64,000 nt of DNA from NCBI GenBank assembly GCA_015039315.1, contig WIDE01000078.1, forward strand, positions 62,001-126,000, in the 5' to 3' direction. Each line of letters opens with the position of its first letter. Within the stretch, counting starts at the first letter, position 1. Below the pieces are notes generated by a model. That model searched no databases. It saw nothing but the letters and a program-made list of their open reading frames with translations, and was not told the origin of the DNA. The stretch is from Clavulina sp. PMI_390 (lineage: Eukaryota; Basidiomycota; Agaricomycetes; Cantharellales; Hydnaceae). This document shows positions 23,436 through 34,951 of this stretch, in pieces. Position numbers and translations under genes: made by a program.

Positions 23436-25379
23436 ATGACCTCTCATTATCCTCGTCGCGAAAAGACAGACGACGTCCCAGCATTTCGCTCCCCAAGAAA
23501 CTGCACGGACCTCCCTTTCTTACCTCCCCCAGACAACCTTTCCCTTCCCCCTCTTCCATGCCCACCTCGTAACCCCAACTTCGCGCCTGGCTATACTTTG
23601 ACAACACATCTTGTCCCCGCTTGTTACCCTCGTTTCACCTATCTCCATCCATCCCCCTACAAATCCGAAGTAGCACCAGTACCCGAGGTGTTCAATAATG
23701 CCCCTCCCGACAATGCTCCCAAACCCGTAAGGCATAAGTGGTCCCAAGAGACGGGCACACAACTAGCCAAGCGACATCATTACCTCTATAATGCTCAGCC
23801 GCGACCGCCACCAGCCACTTCAGAAGCCCCCGCCCTTTGGATTGCGATTAACAGATACGCACGAAGGAGGGACCCCAAAGACAAACGAGACTTTGGTTTG
23901 ACGGTCGTGATGGCCCATGCCAATGGTATGCACAAAGAGGTACGCCAATCAACAAACAAACACCTGGAGGATTCGCCCCACGCTTCCTATTAACTCTGAC
24001 TGGTTGATTAAAAGACCTGGGAACCAACGATCCTCCATCTCATTGGACTCTGCGAGAAACGCAATTCAGGGATCTGCATCGACGAAGTGTGGTCCATCGA
24101 TGCTGTCAATCACGGTGACAGCGGCTTGGTAAATGAGAAGCATTTGATGGGCTATAGTATGCATTGATTGTCGAACTATTATCTTGAATGTCACATGCTG
24201 ATTCTCGTCTTTGCTTCAAGTTGACTGGCTGGATCACACCCGCGATATAATACATTTCGTCGAGAACTACATACCTGATGGACCTTACGACCCCTCAGCA
24301 CCTCCACTACCAACTCATCTCCCTCGCTTATCCCCTGCGATCGCTCAAGCAAGAATCCAGAATGGACTCAAGGATCGCCATCTTGTCGGCGTCGGACATT
24401 CATGGTCAGGGTGCTGCATGTGTGTTGTTTCGTCTATGTCAGCAAGAGATAAGAACGCTCATCTGCTTACGTTTCAGCGTGAATGCTGCAATCTCTAGGC
24501 CTAATCTCTTCCTTTCTCTCAATTTGGTAGACCCAGTGATTACTTGGATCTACCCTCGCGCAGAGTACCGTCAAGTGGCTGGTGCTCTAGCAAGACGTCA
24601 GACCTGGCCTTCCCGGTACGTATCGAGGCTTTTTCTAGGCTGCCTACCATTTTATAGAGCTTATATCTGATTCTGCCTAATGCCTCGAACTCAGTGAGGA
24701 AGCAAAGAAGATTCTCAAGCAGAATCCGTTCTTTGCCATTTGGCATCCTGATGTACTGGATCTCTATGTCAAATACGGATTGGCTGACTCCCCAGATGGG
24801 ACAGTACGCCTCAAGACGGACCGCTTCCATGTGCGTTTTCCGCACACAAGACGCGGAGCTCTTTCACTGACCAACACGGCCGTATTTGACATCTAGGAAG
24901 CATCGACGTTTGCAGACGGACATGTCAGGCAAGAGACGTGGAATCTACTACCATCACTCGACGAGCGTGTAAAGCTTAGATTCATCATGCCCAAGAATCT
25001 GCTGGTGTAAGCACATGATGAATCGTTTACCGTTCACAGTTGATTGCTAAAGATTTGATTCTAGTGGTAACCCTGAAATGGCCAACCAACTGGTGTGGCG
25101 TCGAATTATTAACACTACGAACGTTATAATTGATAAATCAGTCCATCTGGTGAGACTATTTATTGCCTTTTTGAAGATAACGCTCTGATTTGGTGGTGTC
25201 TTGAATGCTAGATGGTACAACAAATGCCATACGAAGTTGGTAAGTGACCAAGTCGTCAGAGTCTACGAGGCGGACACTCATTGCACCTACCGAATAATGC
25301 AGCGAAGGAAATCCTGTTCGGGTGGCGGGTTATGCTGGCTGAGACACAAGATCCGATTTGGGCTAGACTCAAACTTTAG
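23436..25379 (+). CDS. Alpha/beta hydrolase (Lpx1-like serine hydrolase)
   Basis: Nine exons: 23436-23939, 24015-24156, 24221-24419, 24478-24615, 24695-24830, 24897-25006, 25065-25149, 25212-25239, 25303-25379; 472 residues. The first 100 residues are Pro-rich. The fold then starts with LTVVMAHANGMHKETWEP (the HxNG oxyanion loop). The nucleophile elbow is GVGHSWSG. The strand carrying the acidic residue region is LNLVDPVITW, and the catalytic His is in SVHLMVQQMPYEVA. Fungal proteins with this pattern are called alpha/beta hydrolases, peroxisomal Lpx1-like lipases or toxin-biosynthesis hydrolases; the substrate is unknown. The C-terminus is LKL, close to but outside the usual PTS1 consensus. 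The exon 3 donor (GTGTGT) was chosen over GTGCTG because it keeps the usual spacing from GHS to the next helix. Confidence 0.78.
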
Positions 25380-26067
25380 CCCCCTGTCATTACAGAGTCC
25401 GGCTCCCAACGCGTATGCTTGCTTTTGGCTCAACATTAGGCACACGTTAGGCTAGGTTGACGATGAGTACATCAACCGCGAAACTAAACTAAAAACGTTA
25501 GCAGGAAGCTGTCCTGTCCATGGAGCGGCCGTATCAATATATACCAACTTAATATCAATGCTGGAAACTGCACTAACTGACGAGGTTTCGTTTGACCATG
25601 CTCGTCAAGTTCGTGGTACGTCGCTTCTTCTCTCTATCCCCCGCCTCGCAAGCCTTATACATATTCATCCAATTAGCATTGCTTGAGCTGGCCATCAATT
25701 TAAGCAGGACTTCTGAATTTTATCCTTCGGCGACAAACCCACATTAGCGCCTATTGAAAATCATCTCGCCATGAGCGAGCCGCCAAAGCACATGTACCGT
25801 TCGGAGATCTGACCCTCCCCACAAACTTTCACACCTGATACATTCATCAAGCCCCCACTCCGACTTTGAATGGGAATCTCGAATATTTTGGCGATCTATT
25901 CCACAGGTTCAATAACTACAGCCTTTGGCTTGCTTGGCGTGGGCATCGCTATACTGGCCGGGGGTTACAAATATGGGGTGAAGCCTTGTCTGATCCACCT
26001 GGCTGACTGCGTTTCATCTCTCCTCTGCGTTGAGTTCATCGTGGTTGTCCTAGAAATCGTCGACCGC
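25380..26067. other. Intergenic region
   Basis: Spacer of 688 bases between co-oriented genes. The frame at 25870-26067 runs into the peptidase start but lacks a signal peptide and looks like leader sequence. No gene is seen. Confidence 0.35.
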
Positions 26068-27143
26068 ATGTCAACAATGCTCAGCTATCTGATGTTTGCT
26101 CTGAGCGCAAGCGCTTCTGTATTGGCCACAGTCGTTCCGACAAATGAGCAGGCTGCGGTAAGGCGCAGCGCTCCAGATGAGCTCAGTAGCTGGACTGGTG
26201 CTTCACTGTCGGCCAATACGGTATTTGTCCCATATAACTCCTGATATGGCTGTGGTGTCAATTTCGCTGTTTTCCTCATTGTAGGCAACGTATAAGTCCA
26301 TTACTGCAACGTTCACTGTCCCTACTCCCGGCGCACCATCAGGAGGTTCATCAACCACCCCTTATGGGGCTGCTGTCTGGGTGGGGATTGATGGTGAAAA
26401 TTGTGGGAACTCCATCTTGCAGACTGGTTTGAATTTCACCGTCCTCGGAGGCGCTGTGACGTACAATGGTGAGATGATTCAGTTGTGTCTTTGAGGCGGC
26501 GGGAGGATTATCCGAATCACCTTCACTGACCGGTACCAACTATCGCTATTCGTACACGGTCCAGCATTCTCTGAATGGTGGCCGGATAACGTGCGTCGTA
26601 TTTTCACACTTGTTTTACCTTGCATCTTTGCTTGCTTACTTTCCATTTATACGACCCGCATAGCCCCGCATTCTGCCTAATATGTTGTTTTCGGCGGGTG
26701 ACCAGGTCAAGCTGACGGTCACTGCCAACAGCGCCACTTCAGGGACCACCGTAATCGAAAACCTCACAAAAGGAACACAAACCTCGCGACAATTGACAAG
26801 TTCAAAGGCGCTTTGTCAGTCACAAGTAGAATGGTAGGTCTATCGCTTCATTCTGCAGTCATATTGTCACTCAACAGTTCCCGATTCTTGTCTTCAATTA
26901 TATCCTTACGCGCCTTCCGTGTGTAGGATCGTGGAAGATTACAATAATGGGAATGGTCTTGTCCCCTTCGCCAACTTCGGCACCGTGTTTTTTTCCCCAG
27001 CTTCCGTTACCACTCTTAGCGGATCATCAATTGGTCCAGCAGGTGCCACCAACTGGGCTTTTGAAGAGTTTACATACCCTTGGGCCGTTGTCACGGACAC
27101 GACCATTGCTGCCAGCTCTGTCAAGGTCGTTTACACTGGATAA
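26068..27143 (+). CDS. Secreted G1-family glutamic peptidase (eqolisin, A4/G1)
   Basis: Exons 26068-26220, 26285-26468, 26565-26590, 26664-26833, 26927-27143; 249 residues. Signal peptide (LSYLMFALSASASVLA), short propeptide with a basic site (AVRRSA), then the eqolisin beta-sandwich: SSWTGASL, YKSITATFTVP, AVWVGIDGENC, ILQTGLNFTV with the catalytic Gln (Q97), the SEWWPD loop, LFSAGDQVKLTV, and VEWIVEDY with the catalytic Glu (E177), then LVPFANFGTV. Both catalytic residues and the spacing match scytalidopepsin B. It should be an extracellular acid peptidase active at low pH. The SEWWPD loop sits on a 26-base exon. The propeptide is shorter than in many ascomycete enzymes. The start could also be the second ATG at 26077. 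Confidence 0.9.
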
Positions 27144-27357
27144 TCAAGCATGAATGTATGGCATAACTCCCTTAGCCAATAGAAGCTGTTTTAGGAAGAT
27201 ACTGTTTTCATATACAAGTGAATGCCCGAGAAATAGTCGGTGGGCTTGATGACGGAGTTGAAAAACATCGTCACTCTGGTCGTAAAAATTAGTATTACAC
27301 TGGGTCCAGCCGTTATAACGGTGTTAGGATCTGATTCCGCCTTCAGCTATTTTACTT

Positions 27358-28260
27358 CTAGACCTCATCCTTGGCTACATGGAGAGTGTATTGCTCAAGG
27401 ATTTTCTCCGGAGGCGTGTCCAGCATAGCACCACCAGTTGGCCACAAAAGCATACGGTCAGACCAAGGAACAACAACGCTATGTTTCGCTGCAATAAGTA
27501 TTAGGTGATACACCATGCCGCACTGACGCACTTTTCGGCCCACGACGTTTGGACGAGGTCGAAAGCAGTGTATAGCTTCATACTATCTTCCTCACTGAGC
27601 TTCGCCTCGAAAGTAAGGAGATCAGTGTTCATGAACCTGGATGAGATTTATTCAGCTACCAGGGTCTGAGTGGAGCTGGAACTATAAGTAACCTTGCATC
27701 AACTCACTTGGTGAAGGAGTCAGAATACGTGGACCACAACTTCTCAATCTCCGCATAGGCATCTGGCTCAATTTTAGGACAGTATTTATTTTTCGTCTCG
27801 GGTGTCTTAACCTCGATATGCTTGTCGATTCGCTTGATAATCTCCGTGACCTATAATGCGGCATCAGGTTAACAGACTTTTCCTAGAATGATACATAGGT
27901 AGCACGTACGGGAGCAAAAAGAGCACGATTTCTCGCCACAGCCTCGGCACCAAGGGTCGTTTCCATCAAAGGATAAACAAAAAGCTCTATCGTAGACTGC
28001 GGTGTGATAATTCAAGACAATTTACAAGAACGAAAGTATGAAAATTGACAAACAAGATGGATCGCTGCAGCCCATCGGAGATGGTCAACCAAAGTATCCT
28101 TCCCGATCTCAGTAGATCGTTCGAAAGCCTATTTAGAATAGAGGACAATCAACGGTGCGATCGCTATGAGTTCATGAGGCTTAGGTGTTTGAAGACATAC
28201 CGCAAACATGTGTCTGATGTGATGGTAATCAATCATAATGGCGGAAGAGAAGCGAGACAT
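27358..28260 (-). CDS. Hemerythrin-like HHE-domain protein
   Basis: Minus-strand exons 28201-28260, 28054-28128, 27910-27996, 27708-27850, 27532-27636, 27358-27478; 196 residues. The pattern is that of fungal HHE proteins: DYHHIRHMFAAFE in helix 1, AAAIHLSTIELFVYPLME in helix 2, a helix with EIIKRIDKHIE, and a late helix DLLTFEAKLSEEDSMKLY carrying the DLxxFE acidic ligand, then a Pro-rich tail. Four-helix hemerythrin domains bind a di-iron or other metal centre. The second-helix His/Glu pattern is atypical (IHLSTIE), so metal binding may be altered. Cytosolic, function unknown in fungi. It reads towards the G1 peptidase with only about 215 bases between the two ends. Confidence 0.68.
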
Positions 28261-29415
28261 TATGGTGCTATGGGCGGGACTGAGCAGGAAAGTGAAGAGG
28301 GGTTTGGAGGTCTCAGAATCAGAGAAAGTTTCAGCTAATAAGTATGAGGCTGATGTTGGAGCCTCGTGATTTGTGAAGCAATGGGGGTCAATCTTAAGTG
28401 CATCTCCTGGAGATCTTATTTAAATTTACGAAGTAGAAGACCAGACCTGCGCAATCACACATTGAGTGAGGGTGCCACGGCTTTCGATCCCCCATGTACT
28501 GCGGGGAGGCATCCCCGAATGACAACGCCTTCTCAGTGAAGATGGTTCGAGCTTTGGGGGTTCACATAGAGATTACACCACATCCCATTCATTAGAGACA
28601 ATGTTATAGCATATATCCTGACGAATCTGTGGCCGATTTGTGAGAATGCCACGCTGGCTACGCGGCTTCTGCCAGCAGCGAGAGAGTGCAGTTGAAGGAA
28701 GTGATGGCTGTTCAATTATGTGATAGCACCGAAACCTGAGCCCCTATCACTGAGGAGCGCGCATGCCTTGAAAGCGTGAACTCAGCAACAATTCCCTGCT
28801 CCACGAATATGGAAACTTCAGCATCTATCCGTATTAGTGTGGTAGGATCTACCTGTCAGCGTCTCAGATAAACGAAGGGACTTGGTGCTGTGTGGTTAGA
28901 GGTTCAAGTATAACTCTGAACACCAGCATTGATGGAGGGCAGGGATGGTTTAGTTACAAACAAAAGTCCAAAATGGAAATAGACTAACAAACTTACATAC
29001 AAATGCAAAGGAAGCGGAAGTCTCAACAGCTTCGATTTTTTTTTTTTTGGCGCGGAGCCGTGGGTGGGAAGGGAACTTCCATAAATCGAAAAAGGCCAAA
29101 ATAATAAAAAGGATACTCGGAAGAGAAGTGTTAACGGATTCAAACGGCAGGTTACCAAGATATGTTACAAGACTCGTGAATGAGAGCCCCACGGGATAGA
29201 GTGGATTTTTTTTGTTACAGCCAAAGGGGCAGTTGAGGATAAAAGATATCCTGAATTTCTATGAGTGATGAAGAACTCTGGGCGAGTTGGTCCCAGAAAC
29301 AGCGATCGGCATAACGATGGAGATCGGGAAATATCCAGTAGTAGAGGAAAAGAGCCGGGGGGATGGGGGGATATCAGAGTAGGGGTACGTGGAGAAGGAG
29401 GGATAGGCAGAATAA
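28261..29415. other. Intergenic region
   Basis: About 1.15 kb between the HHE gene start and the bHLH gene end, both on the minus strand. No gene is recognised. It holds a T-run at about 29036-29048 and an AT-richer stretch near 28960-29230. Presumably the HHE promoter and the bHLH 3' flank. Confidence 0.35.
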
Positions 29416-31880
29416 TCAGCCTCGCCGAGGTCCAAGGCCTAAGAGACTCCCTGGCGTATGAGCAGCCATCTCGCTCGCTCCTCCACCATCTGCTCGAGCA
29501 GACACTCCTTGATCATACTCATGTCCATTATTCCTGGCAGTTGAGTTCGCGGAACGCCGATGTTCGCGATCACGATCATGCGAGAAGTGCATGAGGAGCG
29601 ATGCAGCTGCTGCGGTCTCCTCGTCCTCGACGACAAGGCTGCTCATCTCTGCGTCCGTTTCGATAGGCATACCCGCGTTCGGAGGAGGCGCGACGATACC
29701 AGTGGCGTGTCTTGCATGCGTCGAAGCATACGTATTACCACCGCCGTCCGACGTAGCCGTACTTATTGTGCCAAAGCCGCTGGCAGGTGTGGAAGGAGTC
29801 AAGCCGGAGGCTACTCTGGACCCTACACTCACACCCATGCCTATGAGAGCTGAAGGACTCTGCGGGGACGAATTGCTCGATGATCCAGAACCACTCACAC
29901 TTCCACTCCCTCCTCCTAATCCAATAGACGGCGCCCCAAGACTCAGGGAAGTCATCCCTCCCGCTCCTCCTTGCTGCTGCTGCGCGTTGTTATTGCTTGG
30001 TAAGAGCGAAGGTGAGGCAACGAACCCCGTGCCATTCTCCCCACCGCCAGACGTGCTTGTCGGGCTGATATTGAGCATTGCAGCGATGGAGGGGAGGCGG
30101 GGTCGGCTCCCACTCCCATTTCCGTCCGCAGTACTCCCAGGGCCAAGAACAGGGCTCGAGACGTTTGACGCAGAGGACGAGAGCCATGGAGATGGGGATG
30201 AAGCATCGATGTAGGGTGTATTGGACGTTGACACTGTCGTCATACTTGCGCTGGGGCTCACAGGTACGTAGCTCGATGACATGCTGGTATTCGTAATATA
30301 TGACCCGCCACCCCCTGGTTCAAGCAACGAGGGGTCGTAGTTGCTATGAAGGCTGGTAGTGCTCACGTTGGTTGATGAGCGAGAGCGCTTTGAGGAGCTT
30401 CTTTCTCTATCCCTTCCAGTATCACGGAAGTCTTGTTGCTGATGGTAGTGGTTCGAAGACGCATACGATGAGGCATTAGAGGCGAAACTTGGAGGACTCG
30501 GCGGCATCATCATTTGCGTCGAGGTGCTTAGCCCCAAGTGATCGTGCGATTGAGAATGACCAAGAGCTTGCGGATGAGACTGGGATGATAGGAAGGGGGA
30601 TGCAGGCGTGGGCGTGTTTATTGCAGAGCCCGAAGCCCCTCCGATTCCTAATCCGGTAGGAGCATTTGTCGTCGAATCTTGACGCCGCCGCTTGCGAACT
30701 TGTGAGGGAGAAGTGGTAGTAGAGGAGGGGACTGCAAACGCGTCGGCTGGAGGTGGAGGGTCATGTGGAGAACCAGTCGTAGTTATTGGTGGTGCTAGTA
30801 GAGGAGGAGGGAGGTTCAGTGAGTTCGCGGGGCCGGGCATCTGGTTTGTCCGTGGTAAGAATGAGGCAGTCATGTCAGAATTAGCTAGAATCTATCAGAA
30901 TAAAACCACTGGGCCAACTCACGGGCCCTGTACCATCGCTGCTTGTAGCATCCATGCGACTCTCAAGCTCGTTCACCCGCTCCAAGAGATACTTGACAAA
31001 GACGACAGTGCGTTCAAGTACCTCAAGCTTAAACTCTTTCTCCGCGCCTCCCTTCTTCTTAGCTCCCCCAACTCCATTAATATTATCTCCACCACCAGCT
31101 CCAATACCAGCAGCAGCAGCAGCGCCCACTGCAGAAAGCGCAGGACTCGCACTCGGACTCCTGCTCATTCCCGCACCATTACCCGTGGTTGCATAGCCAT
31201 AATGCTCAAGGATCCCTGAAATACCAACCGGCACGATCTCCCGGAGGGTAGCAAGCGCCTCATTAATCTTCTCGCGCCGGCGCTTCTCGATACGGGAATG
31301 GTTCGTCTTGCGGGCCTGCTCACGGGCTCCACGAGAGGCGGCGGGCGCAGGTTTACGGCCGCGCTTGTTAGGCGGGGCGGTAGTGGTGTGGCCAGCGCTG
31401 CTGCTATTTTGGGATTGCGATTGTGATTGAGCTGGAGGGGAAAAGGAGGAGGAAGAATTGGGCACGGTGTATTGATGATGGGACGACGGGGTGGCTGCTT
31501 CACATTTAATATCGTGAAGGAGTGGTAGCAAGTGAGCGGAATATGATGATGGTGATTTAGATAATTCCGCAAAAGGAGATAGACAAGCAGAAGAGGAAGG
31601 AAAGAGACGCACGATTGGAGTCTTGGTAGATGGACGCCGAATCGTCATCGTCGTCATCGTCTTCTTCCGCTTCCTCATCGTCTTCGGCGTCCATGTATGC
31701 GGCTCCGAGTCGGAACTCGGCGACCTCCTCGTTGCTGCTGCCAGCTGTGAGTTTAGTGCTTCCAGGACGCGAGCTAGAGCCTGTTCCCCCACTTCTCTGC
31801 TGGCGAGTGGTGCGGGGACTCCGAGGTTGTGAGGCGACGTCAAGCAGGGTCTTGTCGTCGACGCCGAGGTTGAGAGGCAT
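29416..31880 (-). CDS. Basic helix-loop-helix transcription factor
   Basis: Minus-strand exons 31613-31880, 30934-31497, 29416-30884; about 766 residues. The N-terminus has a strongly acidic stretch (DDEEAEEDDDDDDD). The basic region and helix 1 read RKTNHSRIEKRRREKINEAL, with His, Glu and Arg at positions 5, 9 and 13, the class B pattern that binds CACGTG E-boxes. Helix 2 is KLEVLERTVVFVKYLLERV, separated from helix 1 by a loop of about 65 Gly/Ala/Ser-rich residues. A basic RKRRRQ signal and a long Ser/Gly/Pro-rich C-terminal half follow. Nuclear regulator with unknown targets. The first intron acceptor is a tandem AAG-CAG, so two in-frame forms are possible. The second intron is modelled as 49 bases with a GTACAG donor; a 31-base alternative with GTGAGT is less likely. 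Confidence 0.8.
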
Positions 31881-32796
31881 GGCTTGCTAGCAGTTTGCTC
31901 AGGGGGTTTTGATCACAGTGCCGCTAAGTGAGGAATCGACAGAGCGCAAAGGGGCCAAGACGGAGGGATCGACCACAGAATGTGCGCACGCGACTCGGGC
32001 TATGGTGCGCGCGTGCGTAGCAGTGGCAATTCAGCACAATCTAACAATATTGAGCTCAAAGGACCCAGAGCAGTTAGGTGTGGGTGCTTGAGCTGTCTGC
32101 AGGCTGTATGTAGCCTGAAACCTGTGGCGAGCGGAGAGGTAGACACGAATGGTGTAGGGAGCAGAAGAGACGGGATCGCCTAAGACTGGCTAAAGTGGAG
32201 AAGCATAAGCACTCGTCCATTTTCGCGGCACAAGACCAAAAAGCGGACATTCAAATACCTCCCAACGTGTGCCACAAGTACACAGCCACAGGATTTGGGC
32301 CAATCAGATGACGCACTGGTCTATCTTGGTGGCACACGTGCGTGCCTATTTCCAAGCGTCTTGGGCCGAGCTTACACGATTATCACACTTCTCTAGAGTG
32401 CGTACGTCACAACGTGTGGGGCGTGAACCTTTGCGAGCCTCGAACCGTTCCGGAGCTTCCGTCCACCAATCGCTTAACAGCAATCATGCACGATGTGGGG
32501 GATAGAGTCACCTCCCATTCAAACTTGCCAAATCGGGACAGTTTTAGTGTCAGCGCACCTTGCAGACGATGGTTAAGATTAACGAAACAGATTGAAGTAG
32601 ATGAGAAAGGAGAATAATTAACGAGGAGATTGAGTAGAAATCGTCGAGCAGCTCGGCCACGAGAGGTGCAGACATCAAGGGTAGTCCTCGCTCTGTACTA
32701 CTCAATACATGCACTGGTGTCGTACCGAACCAACAATCTCGAATAAATGAATTGATTTAGGGATGTAAACCTTACATGTACAAATGAGACAGGTGG
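31881..32796. promoter_or_regulatory. Upstream region of the bHLH gene and end of the F-box array
   Basis: No gene is seen. A perfect E-box CACGTG lies at 32335-32340 and a CCAAT box just before it near 32300, both upstream of the minus-strand bHLH gene. From 32527 a 19-bp sequence begins that recurs at 34933 and marks the end of the duplicated F-box unit. Confidence 0.4.
32527..32545. repeat. F-box unit boundary repeat, copy 1
   Basis: GCCAAATCGGGACAGTTTT, identical at 34933-34951. Each copy lies 230-270 bases beyond the stop codon of an F-box gene, so both mark the 3' flank of a duplicated unit. Confidence 0.6.
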
Positions 32797-34337
32797 CTAC
32801 CCGACTGCGTAGAATTCACGAGCGAACTGGGAAAAATGGAGGGGGTCATCTCCTACAATCTCTCTAGGTAACGAGAGGCGTTCCAGCATTGGGCGACCAT
32901 GCTGAGATACTCGAGCAACGAATGCAGCTAGAAGCGCCTCACGAATCCTCCTGCCGCTGCTTGCTAGATCCTCGTTTGCTGCCTCGGGGTCCAAATCCAC
33001 GTGTGGTGTCCTCATTGACAATAATGCGGAGATTTCAATCCGAAGTGAGCATAGCGCCGGAAGTGAATCTGAGCTGTTCAATACGTTGGCTAGAAAGATC
33101 CAGTCTTCCGTAGCGCTAGGGGGGGAGGAGATGACAAGGTTTCTCACAGTGTTGCACAACGGTAACTGGAATGCGATAATTGTTGGTCAGGACGCTGATA
33201 GCCATTATAAAAATTGACTATTATTCGTTCTATGAGACTCACCAGCTCCCACCACTTGCCAGATGTATCGCCTTCGGTCAGGTGTAGCTCCAGAGATTCC
33301 AGCTTAGGGAACTGACCTATCCACTGGCGGAGCTGAACTACAAACCCAGCCGAGTCCGAGATCCGTAGCGAGCGTACTCCAGGTTTGAACGGGAACCTGT
33401 GGTCCGTCAAGGAACCCTGGTCTATTGAACGAAACTCGAGGCGTTCTAGATGCGGAGCGTCAATAACCTTCAGGGCGACATTTGCAACAAATGGCGAACA
33501 GTCGCATATATCGAGCTGCTGCAATTGCGGCCAAATCCCTTTCGCTGCGTCCCGTACAAAAAGACCAGAGCATAAATTGAACTTGAGGAGACGAGTGGAG
33601 CGGAGAGCAGAGGGAATAACGTGTCTAATATTCAAGTAGTCCATCCCTGTAACTTCGAGATAGGCTAGATTCAAAAGTTTGCTTTCCTTCGGGATGAGAT
33701 TCCCCAGAAAGAAGGGCCGTGGAATCTGAAGAGCCGCTAGACGTTCCAAATCTTGATCTTCGAACCGAACCTCCCATGGGATGTTGGTGGTGTACCCGTC
33801 CATGGAGGCGCTTCGCCCACCCTCCGGCAAATATGCAAGTGAGAGATCAAGAGGCAGAGGACGAGATCTCTTTATGATCTCAACAAATTCCTTTGCACTG
33901 CTCACTTTGACTATGGACCACAAATTCGGTGTAGTAAGAGTGATGGAACGCCAGATTGAGCAAACGTGGCTCAAGATGACAGCTGCCTGGAGACGAGAGT
34001 CTCTCCCATTGATTTCCATGTATATTTCAAAAATATATTGCATAAGCTCTGTCGGTAACGCATGGACCGGGGACTGAAGTGCATGGATGAGGTTGCTCCT
34101 GCGGTTGAGCAAACTTTCAAGCAGCACCTTCACTTGATGGGCAATGGCCGAGACTGATTGAATCGACAATTCGATCTCTTCAATTTCTTCCCTGAGTATC
34201 TGTGCGCGATTTGATCTTTGATCAGTAAGAGTTTTCAGCAAATGATAAGGGTCCGGTTGCGGAAGGAATGTGGATAGGATAGAAGCGAGGTTTTCTTCTA
34301 AGGACTGCAGCGCCGACGAGCTGGGGTAGTTCCTCAT
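32797..34337 (-). CDS. F-box protein of tandem array, copy A
   Basis: Minus-strand exons 33243-34337 and 32797-33165; 487 residues. The N-terminus is a coiled-coil-like stretch (about residues 30-85), followed by the F-box: PVHALPTELMQYIFE, then ILSHVCSIWRSI and TTPNLWS. The rest has irregular leucine-rich repeats (LERLEFRS, LESLELHLTEGD). The intron follows WWEL exactly and the last exon starts LPLCNTVRNLVIS. F-box proteins of this Agaricomycete family are thought to be Skp1-Cul1 ubiquitin-ligase receptors; the target is unknown. The start is set by alignment of the first Met in all three copies, not by the longest frame, which begins 48 codons earlier. Confidence 0.82.
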
Positions 34338-34591
34338 CTGGGATACCACAACGAGTTGGATTTTGAAACTGTTGGCTGAGATGTATGAGAGAGCCTGACG
34401 AAGGTGTGAGCAACCCGAAAGCGTGGCCCAGTCACACAGCTTGTGACAGCGAGGACACCAGATGATATTTCCTTCTTCCAAGGAATTTCCGACCCAACAC
34501 GCCGACCGGCCTCACAAGGAGGTTTCGAATTAGGTTATATGATCTCATGACATAGGAAGACACTTTGGGAATATAGGATATTGTGCAGACA

Positions 34592-34649
34592 CCAAGCTCT
34601 GGAGAAATTCCCTGGCTGTAGCTACAACTTCGACTTCAGCTCACTTTGC
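34592..34649 (-). pseudogene. Relic of the aldo-keto reductase 3' end
   Basis: CCAAGCTCTGGAGA at 34592 is identical to 39004. After 30 bases (29 at 39004) both continue with CTACAA and a run that on the minus strand reads LKSKL-stop, against MKSKL-stop in the intact reductase. Similarity fades after about 26 bases of coding sequence. The fragment lies upstream of F-box copy A, as the intact reductase lies upstream of copy C. Confidence 0.55.
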
Positions 34650-34932
34650 AATCGCAGTCAAGATTGGAGAGGATGTAAAATCGCTTTGTGGACAGATGCA
34701 AGGCCAAAAAAAATCTCAAGAGATTATACACAGGTGAAGAATTTTGAGATATACACCAACATCTGAGAGCCTCTGAATCTTTGGCGGACAAAATTTGGCC
34801 TAGTCGCAAAACCTTACGAATGGTAAAGCTCTCTATCATAGCAGCGCTCAAACCTCTGCGCTGTTCGATGGGTAGCTTAAGCCTTATCACCAGGAGTGGA
34901 TTTTACTTGGTGAGCAACTCAAGATGAGGATA

Positions 34933-34951
34933 GCCAAATCGGGACAGTTTT
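34933..34951. repeat. F-box unit boundary repeat, copy 2
   Basis: Exact copy of 32527-32545, in the 3' flank of F-box copy B. The equivalent place after copy C (near 37150) has only a diverged version. Confidence 0.6.

Noticed and set aside
27358..27543. Single-frame reading through the last HHE intron
   Set aside because: It starts in a different frame from the upstream exon. The acceptor at AAACATAG restores the frame to VVVPWSDRM, so the readthrough is a shadow.
28441..28700. Possible tRNA around GGTTCGAGC
   Set aside because: The T-loop-like word is isolated: no acceptor pairing, D-arm or anticodon arm could be fitted. No tRNA or rRNA was found elsewhere in the window.
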